DNA from: Acidithiobacillus concretivorus
GTDB taxonomy: Bacteria; Pseudomonadota; Gammaproteobacteria; Acidithiobacillales; Acidithiobacillaceae
Assembly (NCBI RefSeq): GCF_018853445.1
Contig: NZ_JABELD010000035.1
Span: 1-40,238, forward strand
Direction of reading: 5' to 3'
DNA length: 40,238 nucleotides
The first letter of the stretch is position 1. Each line of letters opens with the position of its first letter. The notes under the pieces were generated by a model. It was not told where the DNA came from. It worked only from the letters and a program-made list of their open reading frames with translations, and did no database searches. The translations under genes and the position numbers were made by a program. This document shows positions 18,116 to 26,470 of the stretch, piece by piece.

Positions 18116-18502
18116 ATGGAACAATATTACGGCACTGGTCGGCGCAAGAGCGCAACTGCACGGGTTTATTTGCGTCGAGGCTCTGGCAAGATTGTTATCA
18201 ACAAGCGCAGTCTAGAAGAATACTTCGGTCGCGAGACATCGCGCATGGTTGTCATGCAGCCACTGGAACTGACCGGCCACGGCAGCCAGTTTGATATTCT
18301 GGTGAATGTCAGCGGAGGTGGCGCCAGTGGACAGGCGGGTGCCATTCGCCACGGGATTACCCGTGCCCTGATGGTTTATGACGAAACCTTGCGGCGTCCG
18401 CTCCGTGGTGCGGGTTTTGTGACCCGGGATGCCCGCGAAGTGGAACGTAAGAAAGTCGGCAAGCATAAGGCGCGGCGTAGTCATCAGTTCTCCAAGCGTT
18501 AA
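18116..18502 (+). CDS. rpsI: 30S ribosomal protein S9
   Basis: 128 residues. [21 protein letters not shown] at the start and the basic tail [17 protein letters not shown], which in S9 reaches the P-site tRNA, are unmistakable. AAGG lies about 9 nt before the ATG. Second gene of the rplM-rpsI unit, closed by a strong terminator 20 nt later. Confidence 0.97.
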   Translation: MEQYYGTGRRKSATARVYLRRGSGKIVINKRSLEEYFGRETSRMVVMQPLELTGHGSQFDILVNVSGGGASGQAGAIRHGITRALMVYDETLRRPLRGAGFVTRDAREVERKKVGKHKARRSHQFSKR

Positions 18503-18523
18503 TAAAACTGCTTTGGATCGTAA

Positions 18524-18547
18524 AAGCCGCCTATGGGCGGCTTTTTT
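18524..18547 (+). terminator. Terminator of rplM-rpsI
   Basis: Stem GCCGCC/GGCGGC (18526-18531 with 18536-18541), extended by A-T pairs, loop TATG, followed by TTTTTT. A textbook intrinsic terminator. The argC start codon is only 26 nt further on. Confidence 0.92.
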
Positions 18548-18572
18548 GTGATTTAGGACAGGAGGTTACAGC

Positions 18573-19607
18573 ATGATTCGTGCGGGCATTGTGGGTGGTA
18601 CCGGCTACACCGGCGTGGAATTGTTGCGCTTGTTGCTTCCTCATCCCGAAGTGACAGTGCAGGTCATCACCTCTCGTGCTGAAGCGGGAGAACGCGTAGA
18701 TACCCATTTTCCCAATCTGCGGGGAATGTGTGATCTTTGTTACACGGCCCCCGATCCAGAGATCTTGGCAAAACTGGATGTCGTATTTTTTGCGACGCCC
18801 CATGGCGTGGCCATGGATAGTGCCCCGGAATTGCTGGCTCATGACGTGCGTGTGATTGACCTCGGTGCGGATTTTCGGTTGGCCGATGCGGAAGTGTTTG
18901 CGCATTGGTATGGCATGGCGCATCGGGCACCTGAAGCGTTGCGTGCAGCTTGTTATGGGCTGCCGGAATATTTTCGGGAACACATTGCCCAATCGCGCCT
19001 GATTGCCAATCCTGGATGTTATCCAACCGCAGTCATTCTTGGGTTCGCCCCCTTGCTGGAGGCGGGATTATTACATCAAGACACACTGATTGCAGATTGC
19101 AAATCGGGGGTGAGCGGTGCGGGCCGCACTGGACGGGTGAACCTGATCGTGCCGGAAGCGGCAGACAGTGTCGCTGCCTATGGGGTGAGTGGTCACCGTC
19201 ATCGTCCCGAAATTGAGGCAACTCTCTCAAAACTGAGCGGCGAGACGATTGAACTACAGTTCACGCCGCACCTGATGCCCATGATTCGTGGCATTCATGC
19301 CACCTTGTACGGACAGTTACAGCAACCGTTGAGTGACGCTGCCTTGCAAGCCTTGTTTGCAGAGCGTTACGCGCAGGAGCCATTTGTTGATGTGCTGCCA
19401 TTTGGCAGTCATCCGGCAACACGCTCCGTGCGCGGGGCCAATGTTTGTCGTATTGCCGTGCATCAGCCCCGTCCAGGGCAGGTGGTGGTTCTGTCCGTCA
19501 TCGATAATCTGGTGAAGGGCGCGGCGGGGCAGGCAGTTCAAAATATGAACCGCATGTTTGCCTTGCCCGAATCGCTTGGATTGACACAAATTGCTTTACT
19601 GCCATAG
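18573..19607 (+). CDS. argC: N-acetyl-gamma-glutamyl-phosphate reductase
   Basis: 344 residues. Reduces N-acetylglutamyl phosphate with NADPH in arginine synthesis. The Rossmann start [18 protein letters not shown], the catalytic Cys in [19 protein letters not shown], and [10 protein letters not shown] with the catalytic His are all present. AGGAGG at 18560-18565 sets the ATG at 18573. The gene has a strong ribosome site but no room for a promoter between it and the rpsI terminator. No other arg gene is adjacent. Confidence 0.95.
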   Translation: MIRAGIVGGTGYTGVELLRLLLPHPEVTVQVITSRAEAGERVDTHFPNLRGMCDLCYTAPDPEILAKLDVVFFATPHGVAMDSAPELLAHDVRVIDLGADFRLADAEVFAHWYGMAHRAPEALRAACYGLPEYFREHIAQSRLIANPGCYPTAVILGFAPLLEAGLLHQDTLIADCKSGVSGAGRTGRVNLIVPEAADSVAAYGVSGHRHRPEIEATLSKLSGETIELQFTPHLMPMIRGIHATLYGQLQQPLSDAALQALFAERYAQEPFVDVLPFGSHPATRSVRGANVCRIAVHQPRPGQVVVLSVIDNLVKGAAGQAVQNMNRMFALPESLGLTQIALLP

Positions 19608-19644
19608 TGTTAAGTAACCATTTTCTTTGGAAGAGGCCTTGACT

Positions 19645-20266
19645 GTGAGTCAGTCTATAAAGAAAACCACTATCCTGAGAAAGCCGGTGACTACCAGGGA
19701 GTCGGGCGCGTGGCGCTTTCCTGAAGATGTCGTGGCCTATTTTCAGCCCGAATATTCCATCAATCAGCAAAAAATCGTTGGAACTGTTGGCTAACGCCTT
19801 GAATGCCGAGTCGGTGATAGAAGGAGTCGAAACGCTACCCATTCTGGATGCCATGCGCGCTTTGCATCTGGATTTTATACAGGGTTATGCCATTGCCAGG
19901 CCAATGCCTGCCGATGCACTGATGGCCATGGTTGTTCAGGGCTATGATTTGCCCGAAGGCAGTGCTAAGCATCCTGCCAGTTTATTGGGCGCCTATGCAG
20001 CACACCTCTTACGACGCCCCTTGATGGATGCGTTGCGACGTGGCTGGATTGATATTTCTGTCACGACGCCGCCACCCTGCCCATTGGTAGCCTTTCTGCG
20101 CGAACATGGGGCAGCGGAAGATCATCCCATTGTTGCCGCCCATCATCGTTTGGTCAGCGTGAAGTCCAATCCTGAACAGGGTTATCTGGATCAGACCCTG
20201 AATCATATCGAAACAGAAATTCAGGAGCTGGTTCGTGAGGCCATTCATCTTGAGCAACGCGAATAA
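19645..20266 (+). pseudogene. Decayed EAL-domain phosphodiesterase gene
   Basis: Two fragments of one gene in different frames. Frame one starts at GTG 19645 (or TTG 19639) after GGAAGAGG and gives 49 residues ending TAA at 19792; its last part, EDVVAYFQPEYSINQQKIVG, is the start of an EAL domain, just before where the EAL motif should come. Frame two picks up at about 19776 with LELLANALNAESVIEGVET and DFIQGYAIARPMP, the end of the same domain. About 150-180 residues with the EAL motif and metal ligands are gone. A C-terminal region of about 110 residues (CPLVAFLREHG, HPIVAAHHRLV) recalls a CZB zinc-binding domain, weakly. It cannot be an active phosphodiesterase. Confidence 0.8.
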
Positions 20267-20274
20267 AAATCGAC

Positions 20275-22287
20275 ATGCACCGAACTAAACGGCTCCTTTC
20301 GACGATACAATATTCTCCTGTTTTTTTGCTGCACTTATTTTTTATCGGAATGGCCGTTTTATTTATTGCCTTGTGGGGATGGCGAGCCGAAGATTTGCGA
20401 GCATCCTTGCATAAGGAGTATCGGTATAGAGGTGAGATTGCCTTGCGCAGTATTGCCGATCAATTAGCAGGAAATCTGGATGGCCATTTTCATGACCTGA
20501 CGTTCTTTCGTCGCTCCTTACTGGAACTGGACCAAAATCCGCAGTTACTCACATCAGCAAAAAAGTCAGCCATGATCACCTTCCAGAGTACGCATCGTGG
20601 AATTGCTGCCATCCACTTGTTGGATGCTCAGGCAAAAAAAATTATCTGGTCAAGTGAGGGGCAATCACCAATTCCGTTGCTAAAAGTGACGGAATTTACT
20701 CAGCTCAAGAGAAATCCGGATTATCTGATTGGACGTCGCGTTGTTTTGTTGAAGAATAAAATTTGGGTAATGCCCATGCGCGAACATTTATTGAATCACC
20801 AGGGACAGGTTGTCGGCTATATCGGGTCTCCGTTTCGTCTTTCGCGCCTGAAAAATATCCATACCCCCGCCGATATGGATATTCTGATTACGGGTGCGAG
20901 TCATATCCCGGTGGCTTTTTGGAAAAGTGGAACATGGCAACTTCCTGCTCCACAGGATCGTTGGACGGGACACTATCTGCGCGTTGAGGTGCCGGGTTAC
21001 CCGTGGACGGCTTATGTGCGCTGGTCTTCTTCAGCATTTGCTCACAATTTTTGGCGCCAGAATATCTGGCAAAGCATCCCTTTTATAGCCATTTTGCTTT
21101 TTCTGCTGATTCTGGATCGTCTTTCTGTGCGCTTTTTGCGGCAGCTGCTCGATTTGCGGCAGTATCAGCAAGCGGCACTTTTGATGCAGCAATCTCTTCT
21201 GATCCAGACAAAACCAAAAGCCATGTATGCGCGTCTGGTAGAAACGATTGTTCGTGAAACCAATGCCGTTGCGGCGTTCGTGCTCGGTCCCGATCCGATG
21301 ACTGAATCTCTGCAAATATCGGTTCTGGAGGCTGATCAAAAGGATTTGCGTGAAAGTTTAGTTACCTGGATAACCGCACCAAATCTGAAAGATCTTCGTA
21401 ATGGTAGTTTTCTTCCTGAGCGAGTGTTTCGCTCGGGTCAGGCAGAAGAAATCAGGTTCCGTGATGAAGTGACGGAAAATTCGCCAGTAATGGAAAAGCG
21501 TCCACAGCTACGCCGGATTCGGAGCATGATTGCCTACCCGATTATTTTGCAGGACGCAGCGCAGGTGGAAGCGGTGCTGGTGGTTGCCCATGCCAAAACC
21601 AAACACTTTAGCCAAGCGCTAAAAGCACTTATTGGCCAGTTGGTAAGTAGTGTGGGGCTGGCTCTTACTCTCTGGAAGCGCCATAACGCATTGGCCGATG
21701 CGGAAGCCGAAATTCGCAAGGTGGCTTATTACGACAGTCTTACCGGATTGGCGAATCGTCGCCTACTGAATGAGCGATTACAAAAGGGGTTGGCGCGTGC
21801 CAGTCAAAATAGTCAATCCATCGCATTAGGTATTCTGGATGTGGATGATTTTAAAAGGGTCAATGATCAATACGGACATGATGCTGGAGATGCTTTACTG
21901 GTGATTATCGCCCGAAGGCTGGAAGAGGCGTTGCGTAGCGCTGATTGTGTAGCCCGTTGGGGCGGAGACGAATTTGTACTCCTCTTCGAAGGATTGGAGA
22001 AGCGTCAGGTATTGGAGGACGTTCTGCTGCGTTTGGAACGTGCTCTGGAATCTCCGGCCAAGTTGTCCCACGGTGTGCTGCTGCCCGTACGGGTCAGTCT
22101 TGGTATTTATTTTTGCAAGGATGCCGGGATGATAGAAAATCAGGATGTGATGCTACGTTGTGCCGATCAGGCCTTGTATGCCATCAAGGCCAAAAAATTG
22201 GAACGGAGTCGGTTTTGGATGATTTACGACGCAGAACTGCGTCTACAGTCTGAATCAGAAGCCTTAGGCGACATGGCAACACAATAA
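20275..22287 (+). CDS. Membrane diguanylate cyclase (GGDEF, GAF-like)
   Basis: 670 residues. A membrane helix (about 14-36), a periplasmic sensor region of about 220 residues (Cache-like by layout), a second helix (about 262-280), a GAF-like region (about 300-465) and a C-terminal GGDEF domain. The active site WGGDEF is intact (Gly563-Phe567), with DSLTGLANRR and DDFKRVNDQYGHDAGD. RSAD (554-557) sits five residues before GGDEF, the exact place of the inhibitory I-site, so product inhibition is likely. It should make c-di-GMP. It starts 8 nt after the dead EAL gene, without a clear Shine-Dalgarno, so the pair was probably one operon. Confidence 0.92.
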   Translation: MHRTKRLLSTIQYSPVFLLHLFFIGMAVLFIALWGWRAEDLRASLHKEYRYRGEIALRSIADQLAGNLDGHFHDLTFFRRSLLELDQNPQLLTSAKKSAMITFQSTHRGIAAIHLLDAQAKKIIWSSEGQSPIPLLKVTEFTQLKRNPDYLIGRRVVLLKNKIWVMPMREHLLNHQGQVVGYIGSPFRLSRLKNIHTPADMDILITGASHIPVAFWKSGTWQLPAPQDRWTGHYLRVEVPGYPWTAYVRWSSSAFAHNFWRQNIWQSIPFIAILLFLLILDRLSVRFLRQLLDLRQYQQAALLMQQSLLIQTKPKAMYARLVETIVRETNAVAAFVLGPDPMTESLQISVLEADQKDLRESLVTWITAPNLKDLRNGSFLPERVFRSGQAEEIRFRDEVTENSPVMEKRPQLRRIRSMIAYPIILQDAAQVEAVLVVAHAKTKHFSQALKALIGQLVSSVGLALTLWKRHNALADAEAEIRKVAYYDSLTGLANRRLLNERLQKGLARASQNSQSIALGILDVDDFKRVNDQYGHDAGDALLVIIARRLEEALRSADCVARWGGDEFVLLFEGLEKRQVLEDVLLRLERALESPAKLSHGVLLPVRVSLGIYFCKDAGMIENQDVMLRCADQALYAIKAKKLERSRFWMIYDAELRLQSESEALGDMATQ

Positions 22288-22309
22288 AAAACCAGTGGTT
22301 TTTGTTTTT
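22287..22309 (+). terminator. Weak terminator after GGDEF gene
   Basis: AAAAACC (22287-22293), loop AGT, GGTTTTT (22297-22303), then GTTTTT. Only two G-C pairs, but the T-run and position right after the stop codon fit. The following gap to 22487 has no gene; it holds a short GCAAG/CTTGC repeat at 22381-22393 and no promoter that I can place with confidence. Confidence 0.45.
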
Positions 22310-22487
22310 GGATGCATTACTGTGGTTATTTGGCTACAGGGGGTATTTTTAACGGATTGAAAAATATAGGTACTGATCTGGCAAGCTTCTTGCTAGAGTG
22401 ATGGGTTAGTCCGATAACTCACGTTAATTCGCGTGCTTATCTGCAAACGTATATATCTTGATGAGTCTGACAGCCCAAGGAGGCCAC

Positions 22488-22886
22488 ATGATAAAGATAT
22501 GGACCCACCCTATTCATCGCATACCGCAATTTTTGGCATTTGTAGGGCTATTTGCCGGTTTAAGCAGTCCTGCGTGGGCGGATAGTGATTTATCCTTAGG
22601 CGTTGCTGTTCCTGGTTTAAGCGTGGTTTTAGGGAATAACCCCGGTTATTATGCCGCACCAGTTTACGCGCCTCCGCCAGTATATTACGTGCCGCCTCCG
22701 CGCCGCGTATATTATGTTCCAGCACCGCCACCCCCACCGCCACCCGTACGCTACCAACTGCCAGGATACTATGTGCAGCCTGCGCCCATTCGCTATTACC
22801 GGCCCCGCCCTTGGGAGCATCACGGTCCACCGCCGTGGGCGGGTCGTTGGCGGCATGATAATGGTCATGATGGCTGGAGGCGTTAA
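22488..22886 (+). CDS. Exported proline/tyrosine-rich protein
   Basis: 132 residues. ATG 22488 is set by a full AAGGAGG (22477-22483), 4 nt upstream. A signal peptide (about 1-31) ends in SSPAWA-DS. A short hydrophobic stretch (LSLGVAVPGLSVVLG) is followed by a low-complexity region rich in Pro and Tyr with repeated YYVP and PPPPP (about 45-100), and a His/Trp/Arg tail (EHHGPPPWAGRW). Similar proteins are common in proteobacterial envelopes but have no set function; the lack of a lipobox suggests a periplasmic or outer-surface location. Probably transcribed with the lipoprotein gene 51 nt downstream. Confidence 0.75.
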   Translation: MIKIWTHPIHRIPQFLAFVGLFAGLSSPAWADSDLSLGVAVPGLSVVLGNNPGYYAAPVYAPPPVYYVPPPRRVYYVPAPPPPPPPVRYQLPGYYVQPAPIRYYRPRPWEHHGPPPWAGRWRHDNGHDGWRR

Positions 22887-22937
22887 TTTCATCTGCTCAG
22901 TGGTCCACTGAGACAGAAAAATAGAGGAGTAAGTTAA

Positions 22938-23210
22938 GTGAAAATGAATGCTGAGGTTTTGGAGTGCGGCTCCAGAAAAAGTGGATGGTTGTTGGTCGCA
23001 TTGTGTGTGGTTGCACTGAGTGGTTGTGCAAACATGAGTCCCACCGGCCAACGGGCACTGAGTGGTGGTGCTATTGGTGCTGCCGGGGGGGCCGTATTGG
23101 GTACGGTTGTTGCTGGCAATCCTGCGGTGGGTGCAGCCGTGGGTGGTGCGGTGGGTGCCGGTGTTGGTGCGGCGCTGCCCAATATTGAAAGAACTTTAAA
23201 CGGGAATTAA
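22938..23210 (+). CDS. Glycine-zipper lipoprotein
   Basis: 90 residues. Starts at GTG 22938, 8 nt after GAGGAG; an ATG two codons later is possible. The signal peptide ends in a lipobox LSGC (VVALSGCANMSP), so it should be lipidated. The mature part is mainly GxxxG-type repeats (GGAIGAAGGAVLGTVVAGNPAVGAA split over two helices), as in the glycine-zipper lipoproteins (SlyB, OsmB and YMGG-like families) of the outer membrane. It likely stabilises the envelope; the exact role is unknown. A terminator follows. Confidence 0.82.
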   Translation: MKMNAEVLECGSRKSGWLLVALCVVALSGCANMSPTGQRALSGGAIGAAGGAVLGTVVAGNPAVGAAVGGAVGAGVGAALPNIERTLNGN

Positions 23211-23240
23211 CCAGAAAATTTTCCTGATGTAATGAAACGC

Positions 23241-23274
23241 AAACCCCGACATCATGTTATGCCGGGGTTTTTTG
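23241..23274 (+). terminator. Terminator after glycine-zipper gene
   Basis: AAACCCCG (23241-23248) pairs with CGGGGTTT (23263-23270), loop of 14 nt with possible inner ACAT/ATGT pairing, then continued T-run to 23273. A good intrinsic terminator. Confidence 0.82.
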
Positions 23275-23334
23275 TTGATGCACCAATTTGATGCAGTGAT
23301 CCCCAAGGTGGGGCATAACACGCTGATAACTTTC

Positions 23335-23363
23335 TTGGGTATTGGGGGGTTAAATTTTATAAA
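23335..23363 (+). promoter_or_regulatory. Putative promoter of porin gene
   Basis: TTGGGT (23335-23340) and TATAAA (23358-23363) are 17 bp apart in a markedly AT-rich stretch (23351-23395), giving a leader of about 90 nt. A second TTGACA (23419-23424) is too near the ribosome site to serve. The gap 23275-23462 contains nothing else except a small CCCC/GGGG hairpin at 23301-23313. Confidence 0.4.
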
Positions 23364-23462
23364 ATAATTTAAATCATATAGTTGTATAAAAATCTTGTGC
23401 GGGCATGTATTTTGCTTTTTGACAACAGGCTTGATTTTTTTCATACAAACCAGGGAGTCAAC

Positions 23463-24653
23463 ATGTCGCACTACAGCACTAAAAATCACTATTCGTTTTT
23501 ACGTCGTTCAATTCTCGCCAGCATGCTGGTTGGTCTGCCATTGGTCGCCGGTGTGGCGGATGCCAGTCCATTATCTTTGCCGAATCCCCTTAAATTTTGT
23601 GCCGGACCATTGGGTCAACTGGATGTGCAAGGCGTAGCCAGCGGTATGGCCTTTTATCAGGATAATCCCCAAGGTGATGCAGGTACATTAGGGGCTAAAC
23701 GCGTGGGGGCTTCCATCACCAATGGTATGGTGATCATCCAGAAAGAAAATGGTCCTATTCAGTTTTATATTCAGGCGGGGGCCTACAGCTTTCCGACCTT
23801 GGCTGCATCTATTCCTTCGGCATCTAGTAATATCAATGAGTTTGGTGCATTGCCCGTGGCCTATTTGAAAATAGCGCCTTCATCTAACTATTCGGTAGAA
23901 ATTGGGCAGCTACCGACTCTCGTCGGGGCCGAAGGTGGCTTCACCTATCAAAATATTAATATCGAGCGCGGCCTTCTCTGGGATATGGAACCCATCATCA
24001 GCCGTGGTGTGCAATTTAATGCCAGTGCGGGGCCAATCAGTGCCTCAGTTTCCTGGAACGATGGATATTTTTCAAACCGCTACAATGTGATGAGTGGTCT
24101 GCTCAGCTATGCGATCAATGGCGCAAATACGCTCAGTTTTTATGCGCAAGGTTCTTTGGGTAAATCTCGTCTGAGTTCCAATGAGGTAGCTTACAGTGCG
24201 CTCGGTAATGAAAGCCAGATTTATGGTGTCGAATATGAATACAGTTCAGGACCTTGGATGATTGAACCTTATGTTCAGTACATGCATACCCCAAAAGCGC
24301 CTTTATTAGGTGTGACACATGAGTTTAATAATTATGGCGCTTCTTTGCTAGCCGATTATAGTTTTACCAAAACTATTTCATTGGGAGCTCGTGCTGAATA
24401 CCTGGCTGTCGGTGGCAAACCTGGCGAAGGGCTTAATGCAAGTGGTGTGGCTTCCTCACTCACAGATCTCCCCGCCGATTCCCATGCCTGGTCTATTACC
24501 CTCACGCCGACCTACCAAAGTGGTGGTTTCTTCGCTCGCGCAGAACTTTCTTACGTGACCGCCTCTGCACCTGCCGGACTAGGTTTCTCAGGGGCTGATG
24601 GCGCCAACACCAATCAACTGCGTGGCATGGTCGAAACCGGTTTCATGTTCTGA
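23463..24653 (+). CDS. BBP2-like outer-membrane beta-barrel porin
   Basis: 396 residues from ATG 23463 (GGGAG at 23453-23457). A signal peptide (about 1-34) ends VAGVADA-S. The rest alternates short polar and hydrophobic strands and ends in Phe (VETGFMF), as outer-membrane barrels do for BAM recognition. The stretch IGQLPTLVGAEGGFTYQN, with NIERGLLWDMEPIISRGVQFN, resembles the BBP2 (OmpL-like) porin family. The substrate is unknown. Flanking lipoprotein genes suggest a role in envelope structure or uptake. Barrel call is firm, family call moderate. Confidence 0.78.
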   Translation: MSHYSTKNHYSFLRRSILASMLVGLPLVAGVADASPLSLPNPLKFCAGPLGQLDVQGVASGMAFYQDNPQGDAGTLGAKRVGASITNGMVIIQKENGPIQFYIQAGAYSFPTLAASIPSASSNINEFGALPVAYLKIAPSSNYSVEIGQLPTLVGAEGGFTYQNINIERGLLWDMEPIISRGVQFNASAGPISASVSWNDGYFSNRYNVMSGLLSYAINGANTLSFYAQGSLGKSRLSSNEVAYSALGNESQIYGVEYEYSSGPWMIEPYVQYMHTPKAPLLGVTHEFNNYGASLLADYSFTKTISLGARAEYLAVGGKPGEGLNASGVASSLTDLPADSHAWSITLTPTYQSGGFFARAELSYVTASAPAGLGFSGADGANTNQLRGMVETGFMF

Positions 24654-24675
24654 ATCGGTCGATTCATCAAAAGGG

Positions 24676-24695
24676 AGCCTCGCTGCTGCGGGGCT
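24676..24695 (+). other. Hairpin between porin and OmpA-like genes
   Basis: AGCCTCGC (24676-24683) pairs with GCGGGGCT (24688-24695) with one G-T pair and loop TGCT. No T-run follows, so it is not an intrinsic terminator; it may protect or process a joint porin/OmpA-like mRNA. Confidence 0.45.
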
Positions 24696-24733
24696 GTCCA
24701 TCTAACGTATTTTGAGTTCAGGAGAATCCAAAC

Positions 24734-25279
24734 ATGAAACATGCTGCGCAATTATCCAAGTTACTGCTATTGGGGTCCGTCGTTGCCGCGTCGGGCTGTG
24801 GTTTATATGAGGTGACACCTTGCCCTGCTGGTCCTGCTCCGGTAGCTCCAGTGGTTTCCACGCCGACATCACCACCGCCTGCACCTATCGCCCCGGTAGA
24901 GCGTACTGTACTGGAAAGTAAGCCCATCACCATTACCGGTATCAATTTCAAAACCGGTTCTGCGCAATTGATGGGGTCGGATATTGGCGTTCTCGATAAG
25001 GTGGCTGGTTTCGCCAAAATGCATCCAGATGCTACGCTTCATATTAACGGTTATTGCAGCAAAACAGGAGGTTATGCCTATAACTATAAGTTGTCCAAGG
25101 CGCGAGCGGGCAGTGTTGCCGGTTATCTCGAAAAGCGGGGTGTTGCTGCGGATCGCATGATGGTCAAAGGCTACTCCTATGAAGACCCCATTGCTACCAA
25201 CACGACCCCGGCTGGTCGTTTCAAAAACCAGCGGGTTGAAATCAATTCCAGTGTCATGGTGCGTACTACCGTTAAATAA
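24734..25279 (+). CDS. OmpA-like domain lipoprotein
   Basis: 181 residues. Lipobox VAASGC (Cys22), then a Pro/Val-rich linker (about 30-55), then an OmpA-C/Pal-like domain (about 65-175) with INFKTGSAQL, YNYKLSKARAGSVAGYL, GVAADRMMVKGYSYEDPIA and RFKNQRVEI. In this fold an Asp (GHTDxxG) and an Arg bind diaminopimelate of peptidoglycan. Here Arg124 is kept but the Asp position, 15 residues before, is Ser109 (GYCSKTGG). AGGAG lies about 10 nt before the ATG. It is unlike Pal in context: no tol genes nearby. Confidence 0.88.
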   Translation: MKHAAQLSKLLLLGSVVAASGCGLYEVTPCPAGPAPVAPVVSTPTSPPPAPIAPVERTVLESKPITITGINFKTGSAQLMGSDIGVLDKVAGFAKMHPDATLHINGYCSKTGGYAYNYKLSKARAGSVAGYLEKRGVAADRMMVKGYSYEDPIATNTTPAGRFKNQRVEINSSVMVRTTVK

Positions 25280-25313
25280 AGTTTTACGACGGCCGTTTGC
25301 GCTTTTTGCGGTG

Positions 25314-25346
25314 ACCCGCTTGGTTTTTTATCAAGCGGGTTTTTTA
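25314..25346 (+). terminator. Terminator after OmpA-like gene
   Basis: Nine-bp stem ACCCGCTTG/CAAGCGGGT (25314-25322 with 25332-25340), loop GTTTTTTAT, then TTTTT. Strong intrinsic terminator closing the envelope cluster. Confidence 0.9.
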
Positions 25347-25445
25347 AGAATACGGCGTTAGATTGGCCCACGCTATATCCCTACTCTTGACGCTTTGCAG
25401 TAGCCTAGGCCATCATCTCCAAGACTTTGGCTGAATTTTCACTAT

Positions 25446-25467
25446 GACCACGTCTGCGGACGCGGTC
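25446..25467. promoter_or_regulatory. Inverted repeat in the pdh leader
   Basis: GACCaCGTC (25446-25454) and GACGcGGTC (25459-25467) form a 9-position stem with one A-C mismatch around TGCG. It ends 13 nt before the GGGAGG ribosome site of the E1alpha gene. It could be an operator or an mRNA hairpin. It does not look like the E. coli PdhR box. A weak promoter candidate upstream is TTGACG (25387-25392) with CATCAT (25411-25416). Confidence 0.45.
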
Positions 25468-25489
25468 CATTATTTTGTCTGGGAGGACC

Positions 25490-26470
25490 ATGGACGCCAC
25501 GGACCAGAAGCGCCTGTTGCGTGAAATGCTATTTGCCCGCCGCTTTGAAGAACGCTGTGCGGAAGCTTATCACGAACGCCAGATTGGCGGTTTTTTACAC
25601 CTTTATCCTGGTGAGGAAGCCTGTGCGATCGGTGTTTTAGAGAAAGCCCAAACGGGTTCTGATTATGTGGTGACCGGCTATCGGGACCATATTCATGCCC
25701 TCAAATCCGGCATGGACCCCAAAGCGCTGATGGCCGAGCTTTTCGGTAAGGAAGCCGGTTGCTCCAAAGGCCGGGGTGGTTCCATGCACTTGTTCGACCC
25801 AGACGTGCATTTCATGGGCGGTTATGCGTTGGTTGGCGGGCCCTTCCCGCTGGCAGCCGGTTTTGCCAAGGCGATCCAGTTGCGCGGTGGTCAGGAAATC
25901 TCCATCTGTTTTCTGGGGGATGGCGCCAACAATCAGGGTACGTTCCATGAAACCATGAACATGGCAAGTCTGTGGAACCTGCCGGTGCTGTTTATCTGCG
26001 AAAACAACCTGTATGGCATTGGTACGGCCATTGAGCGTTCGACGGTGGAGATCAACCAGTATAAACGCGTAGCACCTTACGGCATTGAGGCGGCGCAATG
26101 TGATGGGCAAGACATTGATATTGTCATGGCGCATGCCGAAAAAGCCGTGAATCATGTGCGTGAACAACGCAAGCCCTATTTCCTGGAGCTTATGACTTAT
26201 CGTTTGCGTGGTCATTCCATGTCTGACTCCGGTGCCTATCGCAGCAAGGAAGAAGTAGAAGAATGGGCGCAGCGTGATCCCATCGGCATTTACAAGCGCC
26301 GGCTGGTGGAAGCCGGCGTGGTGACTGAAGATGAATTCCATGCCATGGACAAGGCTATTCAAGACGAAATCGAGAACGAAGTGGTGCGTTACGCTATTGA
26401 ATGCCCGGAACCGCGCGTCGAAGATGTAGCGCGTTACGTCTATACCGAAGGAGGCAACAACCATGGCTGA
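25490..26470 (+). CDS. pdhA: Pyruvate dehydrogenase E1 component, alpha subunit
   Basis: 326 residues. Thiamine-diphosphate E1alpha of the two-chain type. FARRFEERCAEAY, HLYPGEEACAIG, GYRDHIHAL, the ThDP/Mg motif LGDGANNQGTFHE (near residue 143) through ENNLYGIGT, and the loop YRLRGHSMSDSGAYR are typical. Acetoin dehydrogenase E1 is similar, but the citrate synthase context and E2 type favour pyruvate. ATG 25490 follows GGGAGG with a short 3-nt spacer. Overlaps the E1beta gene by 8 nt. Confidence 0.92.
   Translation: MDATDQKRLLREMLFARRFEERCAEAYHERQIGGFLHLYPGEEACAIGVLEKAQTGSDYVVTGYRDHIHALKSGMDPKALMAELFGKEAGCSKGRGGSMHLFDPDVHFMGGYALVGGPFPLAAGFAKAIQLRGGQEISICFLGDGANNQGTFHETMNMASLWNLPVLFICENNLYGIGTAIERSTVEINQYKRVAPYGIEAAQCDGQDIDIVMAHAEKAVNHVREQRKPYFLELMTYRLRGHSMSDSGAYRSKEEVEEWAQRDPIGIYKRRLVEAGVVTEDEFHAMDKAIQDEIENEVVRYAIECPEPRVEDVARYVYTEGGNNHG

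Noticed and set aside
22681-22745. Repeated CCGCC/CCACC bases as a possible repeat array
   Set aside because: They are the codons of the Pro/Tyr-rich segment of the exported protein; there are no spacers, so not CRISPR.
23419-23447. TTGACA with CATACA as promoter of the porin gene
   Set aside because: The transcript would start at or after the ribosome site at 23453.
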